A stretch of DNA of 34,555 nucleotides from Faecimorpha stercoravium. Lineage in GTDB: Bacteria > Bacillota > Clostridia > Lachnospirales > Bianqueaceae. Made by a program: the position numbers and the translations under genes. Below the pieces are notes generated by a model, which saw only the letters and a list, made by a program, of their open reading frames with translations, did no database searches and was not told the DNA's origin. Numbering within the stretch: the stretch's first letter is position 1; each line of letters opens with the position of its first letter. Location: contig DVGT01000006.1 in assembly GCA_018712555.1 (NCBI GenBank), positions 1 to 34,555 of the forward strand, written 5' to 3'. Positions 28,111 to 34,555 of this stretch are shown here, one piece after another.

Positions 28111-28124
28111 GTTGTTAAAACAAC
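28111..28124. promoter_or_regulatory. Palindrome GTTGTT-AA-AACAAC, likely Crp/Fnr operator
   Basis: A perfect 14-base palindrome between the divergent ferredoxin and Crp/Fnr genes. Its centre is 41.5 bases upstream of the predicted ferredoxin start and about 10-23 bases downstream of the predicted crp start. Confidence 0.55.
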
Positions 28125-28140
28125 AAAAAGGAGAAAAAAT

Positions 28141-28794
28141 ATGAATCTCATCCATGTTCCACTATTCCATGGGCTGAACGAAGAAGAAATCCGGTCCCTG
28201 CTTCACTGCCTGCATGCCATAGAACGAACGTATAAAAAGGGGGAAGTGATCCTCGCCGAAGGCGGCATCACAGAAAATATCGGTATCGTATTATCCGGCA
28301 TGGCCATGATTTCCTGCGGCGATGTCTGGGGAAATAACAGCATTTTAGGAAATGTGACGCCCGGATCCGTATTCGCGGAGGTCTATGCCTGCATCCCGGG
28401 ACAGCCGCTGCTCGTGAACGTATCGGCCGCAGAGGACACGACTGTGCTTTTCATGAACGCGCAGCGCGTCCTCTCCACATGCACCTCTGCCTGCCCTTTC
28501 CATGCCCGACTCGCACAGAATCTGCTGACTGTCTGTGCTCATAAGAGCCTCCAGCTCTCTCAGCGCATGCTGCATACTCGCTCCAAGTCCATCCGCGGAC
28601 GATTATTGTCTTACTTTTCGGATTGCGCCAAGCAGGCTGGCAGTCTTACCTTTCTCATCCCATACAACCGTCAGCAGCTCGCCGATTATCTGAACGTGGA
28701 CCGCAGCGCCCTATGCAATGAACTCTCTAAGATGCAGAAAGAGGGATGGATCACGTATAAGCGCAACCAGATCACGCTAAAGACTGTAGAATAA
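28141..28794 (+). CDS. Crp/Fnr-family transcriptional regulator
   Basis: A 217-residue regulator and the only rightward gene seen intact. The N-terminal cyclic-nucleotide-binding fold has ERTYKKGEVILAEG (about 29-42) and LGNVTPGSVFAEVY (about 69-82). The C-terminal helix-turn-helix is YNRQQLADYLNVDRSALCNE (about 179-198). It has cysteines in the sensor domain (CTSACPF) but not the Fnr N-terminal cluster, so the signal is open. AAGGAG lies before the ATG. It probably controls the divergent 4Fe-4S gene and itself. Confidence 0.92.
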   Translation: MNLIHVPLFHGLNEEEIRSLLHCLHAIERTYKKGEVILAEGGITENIGIVLSGMAMISCGDVWGNNSILGNVTPGSVFAEVYACIPGQPLLVNVSAAEDTTVLFMNAQRVLSTCTSACPFHARLAQNLLTVCAHKSLQLSQRMLHTRSKSIRGRLLSYFSDCAKQAGSLTFLIPYNRQQLADYLNVDRSALCNELSKMQKEGWITYKRNQITLKTVE

Positions 28795-28805
28795 CCCTTC
28801 CGTCC

Positions 28806-29360
28806 TCAGAGAAACGCCTCTTCCTCCAGGAAGGCCAAGTGCTGCACACGATCCTTCCGCAGGGGAATGCCCTCCTGTGTGAGCAGCATACGCTTCTTAT
28901 CCAGTCCCCCCGCGTATCCGGTAAGCTTCCCATCGGACGCTACCACACGATGGCAGGGAATGATGATGGAGATCGGGTTATGACCGACAGCGCCGCCCAC
29001 GGCCTGCGCAGCCATCCGTTCTTTCCCCATCCGAGATGCGGCGGCGCGCGCTAGGGCTCCGTAGGTTGTCACCTGACCATAGGGAATGCGGCACAGCATT
29101 TCCCAGATCATCTGGCGAAAGGCATTGCCCTGCGGACGCAGCGGAAGCTCACTAGGCACAGGCTTTTCGCCCGCAAAGTACCGATCCAGCCAGCCGCAGG
29201 CCTCTGTCAGAATCCGGGTCTCCTGCAAAATACTCGCAGCACCCCACATCGCCTCATCCTCATACTGCTGCCCCTGGATCCAGAGCCCCAGCAGCGCCTC
29301 CTCATCGGCAATCAGCGTCAGGCGGCCTACAGGCGCCATATACTCCGTACGATACATCAT
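28806..29360 (-). CDS. ogt: Methylated-DNA-[protein]-cysteine S-methyltransferase
   Basis: About 184 residues. The active-site motif IIPCHRVV (Cys136) and the preceding GNAFRQMIWEMLCRIPYGQV helix-turn-helix region identify an O6-alkylguanine-DNA alkyltransferase of the Ogt/MGMT type. I chose ATG 29360 since AGAGGGGAG is eight bases upstream; a longer frame to 29420 overlaps the upstream gene. It transfers alkyl groups from O6-guanine to its own cysteine. Start lies 16 bases after the XRE gene end, so the two may be co-transcribed. Confidence 0.95.
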   Translation of the reverse strand: MMYRTEYMAPVGRLTLIADEEALLGLWIQGQQYEDEAMWGAASILQETRILTEACGWLDRYFAGEKPVPSELPLRPQGNAFRQMIWEMLCRIPYGQVTTYGALARAAASRMGKERMAAQAVGGAVGHNPISIIIPCHRVVASDGKLTGYAGGLDKKRMLLTQEGIPLRKDRVQHLAFLEEEAFL

Positions 29361-29376
29361 AGTCTTCACTCCCCTC

Positions 29377-30057
29377 TTATGCTCCGCCTGAAGGTTTCTG
29401 TGCCTCTGCGAGATTTTCACGGCCCTTCTTCCACTCGCAGACTCGTCGGACCAAAGAGCCGACCATCATACCAAAGGCCGAACACAGAATGCCGCCAATC
29501 ATATTCTCCAGCTGCGGCCAGCGAATCTGCTCGAACGACAGCGAAATCATATTCGCCAGGGAAAACGTGGCATAGCTGGCCAACATATACATAAAGCCAA
29601 AGAACAACAGCAGAATCCACTTACTGCTGGCCCAGACATCATCCTTGCCGATGCAGACCGAAAGGATGATCGTCGTCATGGGCAGAATCACATAGAAAAC
29701 CAGAATCGAATAACCCATAGCGTCCTGCCGGGCGCCCAGCCAGAAGGACAGAATGGAAAACGCCCAGATCACCAAATACGTTGCCAGCAGAATCAGCCTA
29801 GACATATCCCGACGGCTCTTCACCACATTGGTACTCTCTTCTAAGTGCGCAATCATCCCCTGATCCTCCTTTAACAATGTATCCAGGCTGACGTGATACA
29901 GATCGCTCAGCGAAAGCACACTGATGATATCCGGATACGATCGATTATTCTCCCAGTTTGAAATCGTCTGCCGGCTGACGCCGATCGTCTCCGCCACCTT
30001 CTCCTGCGTCTGCCCCGCAGCCACACGAGCCTCCCGCAGCTTCTCCCCAATCTCCAT
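29377..30057 (-). CDS. XRE-family regulator with four membrane segments
   Basis: About 226 residues. An N-terminal helix-turn-helix (KLREARVAAGQTQEKVAETI, then GVSRQTISNWENNRSYPD; about 5-42) is followed by a linker and four hydrophobic segments (LILLATYLVIWAFSILSFW; ILVFYVILPMTTIILSV; ILLLFFGFMYMLASYATF; IGGILCSAFGMMVGSLV). This is a membrane-tethered XRE regulator, common in Bacillota. I chose ATG 30057 because GAGGGG lies eight bases upstream; ATG 30063 and GTG 30066 sit too close. Signal and targets unknown. Confidence 0.88.
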   Translation of the reverse strand: MEIGEKLREARVAAGQTQEKVAETIGVSRQTISNWENNRSYPDIISVLSLSDLYHVSLDTLLKEDQGMIAHLEESTNVVKSRRDMSRLILLATYLVIWAFSILSFWLGARQDAMGYSILVFYVILPMTTIILSVCIGKDDVWASSKWILLLFFGFMYMLASYATFSLANMISLSFEQIRWPQLENMIGGILCSAFGMMVGSLVRRVCEWKKGRENLAEAQKPSGGA

Positions 30058-30185
30058 ACACATCACCCCTCCCTGATGAGCAGATTATACCGCAACGAGA
30101 CGCTTGTCGGAGTTTGACGCTCACTGGCATCAAACTCATGGCGTGGCTCAATCGCTACATCTACCATGCTGCGCTTATTATATAA

Positions 30186-30235
30186 CAAAAGAGCCCATCA
30201 CGTCCAGACAAAAAACTTGGACAATGGGCTTTTTA
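30186..30235 (-). terminator. Terminator after the ABC transporter operon
   Basis: AGCCCAT (30192-30198) pairs with ATGGGCT (30224-30230), with an inner GTCCA/TGGAC stem. On the minus strand it is followed by CTTTTG. It sits just past the stop of the last transporter gene. Confidence 0.7.
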
Positions 30236-30251
30236 GGCTGTCAAAATCTTT

Positions 30252-30866
30252 TTACATCCCCTCCGCAAGGCCAATCACGCGGGTACACACCTGTTCCAGC
30301 AACGCTTCACTATGACTGACCACCAGAAGGCCCAGCCGACGTTCCGTAGCCGTCTTCAACAGAAACTGCCAGATCTGCGCCTGCGTCACCAGATCCAGCA
30401 TGGCGGATATCTCATCACACAACAGATACCTGGTGCTCGGCTGCAGCGCCCGAGCCAGACAGAACCGCTGCAGTTCTCCCCCGGAAAGTTCCGCCGGATA
30501 TCGTTCCAGCCAGGCTTCCTGAATATGCAGCTGGGTAAGAAGAGCAGGGTCGATCGGACCCGCCTCCCGCAGCGTATCCCCCAGACGCAGAAGCGGATCC
30601 ACCGCGGTCTCCGGATGCTGCCAGATCATCTGTACCGGACACGCCCCCCGGATGCTTGATAATGGCTTCCCCTCCAGAAGCACCTGACCGGACAATGGTT
30701 TCTCATAGCCCGCCAACAGACGGCAAAGCGTCGTCTTTCCCCGTCCACTGGGCGCTTTTAACCCCACCCGTTCCCCTGGCGCAATCTGCAGACTCACATC
30801 CTGCAGAATCGGATGTTTTCTGCGGCCCCGATAGGCAAAGGTCACATGGGATGCTTCCAGACTCAT
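30252..30866 (-). CDS. ABC transporter ATP-binding protein, OppF/NikE-type (short)
   Basis: A 204-residue ATPase. Walker A is APSGRGKTT (about 38-46), the signature LSGGELQRFCLARAL (about 126-140) and Walker B YLLCDEISAML (about 147-157), with the switch His in VVSHS. It lacks the C-terminal extension of typical OppF proteins and is short by about 60-100 residues, but all catalytic motifs are present. It overlaps the upstream ATPase gene by 4 bases and ends at a terminator. It powers import together with the neighbouring ATPase. Confidence 0.92.
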   Translation of the reverse strand: MSLEASHVTFAYRGRRKHPILQDVSLQIAPGERVGLKAPSGRGKTTLCRLLAGYEKPLSGQVLLEGKPLSSIRGACPVQMIWQHPETAVDPLLRLGDTLREAGPIDPALLTQLHIQEAWLERYPAELSGGELQRFCLARALQPSTRYLLCDEISAMLDLVTQAQIWQFLLKTATERRLGLLVVSHSEALLEQVCTRVIGLAEGM

Positions 30867-31843
30867 GGCAACACCTCCTCTCCCGGTGTGGTCGATTCCC
30901 TCCTAGAAGGTCTCTCGGCCTGCAGGCAGCGTACCCAACCGCCGCGCACCTCTCGCAGAGGAATGTTCTCCACAAGACGGCACTTATCCACACAATCCAC
31001 ACAGGAATCCACAAAGGGGCATCCCTTTTCCACGGTACCGGGATAGGGCTGCGCACCCGAAATCGGTTGGAATCCATGCTGCGGCATAGCCCGCCAGAGG
31101 GCTTTTGTGAACGGATGGCGCAGCTTCGATAACTCCGAAAAATCCGTGACGGCCGCCTCTTCTATGGTTTCCCCCGCGTAAAACACCACAACCCGATCCG
31201 CCACGGCGAGTGCCTGTTCCAAATCGTGCGTGATCAAGAGAATCCCGGCTCCCTCATCGGCAATCTCCCGCAAGTGGGACAGGATGCGGCGCGCGGATGT
31301 CATGTCCAGCCCCGGCGTGGGCTCATCCGCAATGACCAGGCGCGGATGCTCCACCACGGCCGTGGCAATGAGGACACGGCGAGCCATACCGCCGGAAAGT
31401 TCAAAGGGGTAGAGCTCCTCCGTCTCCGGCGCCAGTCCATACCTTGCCAGTGCCTCTCGGCTGGCTGCCCGGGCGGCCGCATCGTTCCGGCCTTTTCGAA
31501 TCTGTGGCCCCACCTTCATGAGGGGATCCAGATAGGTCACGCCCTGGGGAATCAGCACGATCTCTTGTCCTCTGAGCTGTTTGGCGCGAGTTTCTGTCAG
31601 CGGCGCGCCATCATAGAAAATCTCTCCTTCCATGTGGCTGTTATACGGCAAAATATGCAAAATGCCATGGGCCAGCAGACTCTTGCCCGATCCGCTGGCG
31701 CCTACTACAGCCACCACCTGGCCCGGACAGATCGTGAGGGACAGGTCGCGGATCACCTGCAGCCGCTGTTTCTTCAGGCCCTTTCGCCCTGTGTATTGCG
31801 TGAAATCAATCGAAACATGCTGAATCTGTAAAATCGGTTCCAT
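30863..31843 (-). CDS. ABC transporter ATP-binding protein, OppD/NikD-type
   Basis: A 326-residue ATPase: Walker A GASGSGKSLLA (about 49-59), signature LSGGMARRVLIATAVVEHP (about 150-168), Walker B LVIADEPTPGLD (about 170-181) and LLITHD. The C-terminus has the cysteine-rich CPFVDSCVDCVDKCRLVE segment (about 273-290) typical of oligopeptide/nickel-family ATPases. It lies nine bases after the permease gene and overlaps the next ATPase gene by 4 bases. Confidence 0.94.
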   Translation of the reverse strand: MEPILQIQHVSIDFTQYTGRKGLKKQRLQVIRDLSLTICPGQVVAVVGASGSGKSLLAHGILHILPYNSHMEGEIFYDGAPLTETRAKQLRGQEIVLIPQGVTYLDPLMKVGPQIRKGRNDAAARAASREALARYGLAPETEELYPFELSGGMARRVLIATAVVEHPRLVIADEPTPGLDMTSARRILSHLREIADEGAGILLITHDLEQALAVADRVVVFYAGETIEEAAVTDFSELSKLRHPFTKALWRAMPQHGFQPISGAQPYPGTVEKGCPFVDSCVDCVDKCRLVENIPLREVRGGWVRCLQAERPSRRESTTPGEEVLP

Positions 31844-31852
31844 GGCCCCTCC

Positions 31853-32677
31853 TTACGCATGCACGCTGGCAGGATCGAGCCAGCGGCGCAGTCGATCTCC
31901 CAACAATGCGAACAGAATCACGACAAGTACCAGCGCCAACCCCGGAAACAGTGCCAGCCACCATTTTCCTGTGGTGAGATACCGCATGCTCTCAGACAGA
32001 ATGACGCCGATGGCCGGCTGCTCCGACGCCAATCCGAAGCCCAGGAAGGTGACGCTGGCCTCATGCAGAATCGCATGCGGAAACAGCAGTACCAGGCCTG
32101 TGAGAAATTGCGGCAAAATATGGGGCAGCATGTGCAATCGGGCTTGCTGAAAACGGGAAACACCCAGTTTTTCCGCGGCGAGCATATAAGGCGCCTGACG
32201 AAGCTGCAGGATCTCTCCGCGAACGAGCCGGGCCAAGGAAGTCCAATGGCTCAGCGCCACTCCCGTCACGACGCCGACAAAACCTCGGCCGCAGGCGATG
32301 GAGATCAGCATCACCAACAAGATGTGCGGGATCCCCATGACCAGATCAATACACCAGGAGATGCATCCATCCACCCGCGGCCCTAGCGTCGCGGCGGCCA
32401 CGCCTAACAGAAGGGCTACCACCGCACTCACGCCGGCTGTCAGAAGTCCAATACGAATGCTGAGGGAAAGGCCCGCCAGCGTGCGCAGAAACATATCGCG
32501 CCCCATCCAATCCGTTCCAAAAGGATACCGCAGGCTGGGCGCAAGATTGGTTCTGGTGAAATCTGTCACCGTCGCCTCCTCTTCCACACCAAGGCCGATC
32601 ACCACCAGAAACAACAATAAAAATACGGTCACCCCCAGAAAAAGAAGGGTGCTCTTACGACTGTTTTGTCGTTTCAT
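31853..32677 (-). CDS. ABC transporter permease, OppC/NikC-type
   Basis: A 274-residue membrane permease: an N-terminal segment (LLFLGVTVFLLLFLVVIG), FGTDWMGRDMFLRTLAGL (about 54-71, the family hallmark), and further membrane segments, with the EAA-type coupling loop near YMLAAEKLGVSRFQ. It starts as ATGA overlapping the upstream permease gene. Confidence 0.94.
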   Translation of the reverse strand: MKRQNSRKSTLLFLGVTVFLLLFLVVIGLGVEEEATVTDFTRTNLAPSLRYPFGTDWMGRDMFLRTLAGLSLSIRIGLLTAGVSAVVALLLGVAAATLGPRVDGCISWCIDLVMGIPHILLVMLISIACGRGFVGVVTGVALSHWTSLARLVRGEILQLRQAPYMLAAEKLGVSRFQQARLHMLPHILPQFLTGLVLLFPHAILHEASVTFLGFGLASEQPAIGVILSESMRYLTTGKWWLALFPGLALVLVVILFALLGDRLRRWLDPASVHA

Positions 32678-33666
32678 TCGCGTGCCGCCCCCCTTCGAAT
32701 CTTGGGATCCACCACGCCATACAGAAGATCCGCTGCCAGATTTCCCGCAAACACGATCGCAGCTGTGATGACCGTGATCCCCAGAAGCAACGGCAAATCA
32801 CTGCCCAGACCCGCCGTTACGGCGGCTTGCCCCAGGCCGGGATAGGAAAATACCTGTTCCACCAATACAGAACCGCCGATGATCTCGCTGATGGAAGCGA
32901 ACTGCAGTGTAATGGCGGGCAGCGCTACCCCGCGCAGGCCGTGACGCCAGACAATCGAAGGCAGGGATTCTCCCCGGGCTTTGGCAAACAGGATCGCGTC
33001 GGACTCCAGTACATCCACCATCTTTTCTCTCGTGTGCATCGCAATATTGGCCACGCCTGTGATGCTCAACGTGAGCGCAGGCAGTATGGCGTGACGCAAG
33101 CGATCCATCAGACTGACCGCTGAAGATTCCACGCCAATGGGGACCGAGAGTCCAATCGGAAGCCAGCCCAGCCAGACTGAAAAGATCAAAAGCAACAGCA
33201 GAGCCAGCCAGAAGGCGGGTGTACTGGAGATCAAAAGACAATACCCGCGAATACAGCGATCCGGCAAGCGTCCTCTAAAGACGCCTGCCAGCACGCCGAA
33301 CGCCATCCCCAGCAGTCCTGAAAAGACCCAGGCGAAGGCCAGAACCCAGATCGAGTTGCCAAGTCTCTCGCCGATGATGGCAAGCACTGGCTGCCTGTAG
33401 AGAAGGGATGTGCCGAAATCTCCTTGCAGTACACTGCCTAGCCACCCCAGGTATCGCTCCACCGGCGGCGTATTGACGCCCCAATAGGCCTCCAGTTTTT
33501 CCACTTGTTCTGGGCTCATGGACCCTAAAGCCACCTGCCCCACGTTTGTCTCGAGAGGATCCAGGGGGGACGCACACATCAAGGTGAAGGTGACGATGCT
33601 GACACCCAGGAGCAGCAGCGCCATCCGCAGTAGTTTTTTCAACACAAAAAAGAAACGATGCCGCAT
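32674..33666 (-). CDS. ABC transporter permease, OppB/NikB-type
   Basis: About 330 residues: an N-terminal membrane anchor (LRMALLLLGVSIVTFTLM), the periplasmic-side GDFGTSLLYRQPVLAII region and five further membrane segments ending in YGVVDPKIRRGA. I chose ATG 33666 with AGGAAAGAG just upstream; it lies 10 bases after the binding-protein stop, so a longer frame to 33768 overlapping that gene is unlikely. It forms the transmembrane channel with the OppC-type partner. Confidence 0.93.
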   Translation of the reverse strand: MRHRFFFVLKKLLRMALLLLGVSIVTFTLMCASPLDPLETNVGQVALGSMSPEQVEKLEAYWGVNTPPVERYLGWLGSVLQGDFGTSLLYRQPVLAIIGERLGNSIWVLAFAWVFSGLLGMAFGVLAGVFRGRLPDRCIRGYCLLISSTPAFWLALLLLLIFSVWLGWLPIGLSVPIGVESSAVSLMDRLRHAILPALTLSITGVANIAMHTREKMVDVLESDAILFAKARGESLPSIVWRHGLRGVALPAITLQFASISEIIGGSVLVEQVFSYPGLGQAAVTAGLGSDLPLLLGITVITAAIVFAGNLAADLLYGVVDPKIRRGAARE

Positions 33667-33676
33667 CACTCTTTCC

Positions 33677-34555
33677 TCACGATGACCATCGCCACTGATC
33701 CACGTTATTGACCAGGGACCATCCATGACCATGGGGATGGATCTTCTGCTCCGCAATCGTAAGGCCATCTCGCACCCAGTACAGATGATCGATATTGACG
33801 AGCCATACCCAGGGAATGTCCCCCTCCTGCGTCACGCCCGTCGTGCCATCCCACTGGGCCAGCTGCCACAACGCATAGGATTCTTCCAGATCGCTGCTCG
33901 CCAGTGCCTGATCCATGTACGTATCCACGGTTTCATTGGCATACGGGGAATATTCGGCGTATCCGGTATCCGCCATGCTGTGATAAATATTATAGAGTTC
34001 CATGGGCGTGTGCGCGCCCCAGCCCCATAGAAGTGGGGTAGACAGCGCCCTGTCGTAGGCCGTATCCCACCCCACGCCTTCCAGCGTACAATCAATCCCC
34101 AGCTCGCCCAGCTGGTTGGCAAAATCCGCAGTGAGCGCCTGCCGGACCGAATCCCCATTGGCATACAGTAGCGTCAGCTCGGCGCGGACTCCCTCTTTCT
34201 GGCGAACGCCGTCCGCGCCCATCATCCAGCCTGCCTCCTCCAGCAATGCAGCAGCGGCTTCCGGATCGTATTCCACTTCTGACGCTTCGTTATACCATGG
34301 GAGCTGGTCGCAGATGCTGTATGCCGGCGTACCATATCCATTCAGCACGTTGTCGATCATCTCCTGCCGGTCGATGCCGATATTGATGGCCCGCCGCACC
34401 CGTACATCGGCGGTGAAATCGTTTCCGATGGTGCGCCCCTCTGCATCCGTCGTCTGCATGATGGCCGGCAGGTTGAATCCGCGGTTATCCACGCTGGCAT
34501 ACGAAGCCAGACTGTAGCCGGACACGGTCTGATCCGAATAGGTGGCCGATGTATA
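33677..34555 (-). CDS. ABC transporter substrate-binding protein, peptide/nickel family (partial)
   Basis: The C-terminal 292 residues of a family-5 extracellular binding protein; the start lies beyond the right edge, and the frame is open to the last base. Recognisable parts are FTADVRVRRAINIGIDRQEM (about 48-67 of the partial), AAALLEEAGW, and the end HPHGHGWSLVNNVDQWRW. The HGHGW ending resembles nickel or metallophore binding proteins (NikA/CntA) more than peptide binders, so a metal-complex substrate is plausible. It is the first gene of the five-gene transporter operon. Substrate unproven. Confidence 0.88.
   Translation of the reverse strand, partial: YTSATYSDQTVSGYSLASYASVDNRGFNLPAIMQTTDAEGRTIGNDFTADVRVRRAINIGIDRQEMIDNVLNGYGTPAYSICDQLPWYNEASEVEYDPEAAAALLEEAGWMMGADGVRQKEGVRAELTLLYANGDSVRQALTADFANQLGELGIDCTLEGVGWDTAYDRALSTPLLWGWGAHTPMELYNIYHSMADTGYAEYSPYANETVDTYMDQALASSDLEESYALWQLAQWDGTTGVTQEGDIPWVWLVNIDHLYWVRDGLTIAEQKIHPHGHGWSLVNNVDQWRWSS

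Overview
The window looks like a chromosomal segment of a low-to-mid GC Bacillota, most likely a clostridium of the Lachnospiraceae/Oscillospiraceae type. This rests on the gene families present (DIP1984-like protein, Crp/Fnr next to a 4Fe-4S protein, a four-TM XRE regulator, an Opp/Nik-type ABC transporter), strong AGGAGG ribosome binding sites, and almost every gene lying on one strand (minus). The genus cannot be fixed from the sequence alone.

Bases 1-21,900 are a dense defence island. Reading leftwards (direction of transcription) they hold: (i) a decayed BREX type 3-like operon with a complete three-gene CBASS module embedded in it (21,616-13,561: pglXI 3' remnant, Cap5 HNH-SAVED nuclease, CD-NTase, E2-like protein, SNF2 helicase brxHII broken by a frameshift, pglZ, brxA); (ii) a type I restriction-modification locus (hsdM, hsdS, an extra half-hsdS, hsdR) with a tetranucleotide repeat at the hsdS 3' end and TAEL-type repeats between the target recognition domains; (iii) a piece of an IS21-type transposase; (iv) a McrBC operon (EVE-AAA+ McrB, McrC) with two extra genes, one unknown and one a small zinc-ribbon/membrane protein; (v) a PHP-domain gene resembling the N-terminus of TrlF, cut short near the window edge.

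Bases 21,600-24,700 are a scar zone: a YafQ-type toxin pseudogene, a HAD hydrolase, a phage-type HNH pseudogene and an intact Phd/Doc toxin-antitoxin pair. Bases 24,900-34,555 are ordinary chromosome: AraC/GyrI regulator, Tag glycosylase with a DIP1984-family gene, a 4Fe-4S protein divergent from a Crp/Fnr regulator, an O6-methylguanine-DNA methyltransferase, an XRE membrane regulator, and a peptide/nickel-type ABC transporter operon whose binding-protein gene runs off the right edge.

The two most notable points are the CBASS genes stitched by overlapping reading frames into a BREX type 3 gene order, and the (GACA)n tract whose gain of one unit (or loss of two) would fuse the two-domain HsdS to a third recognition domain. 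No tRNA, rRNA or CRISPR array was seen.
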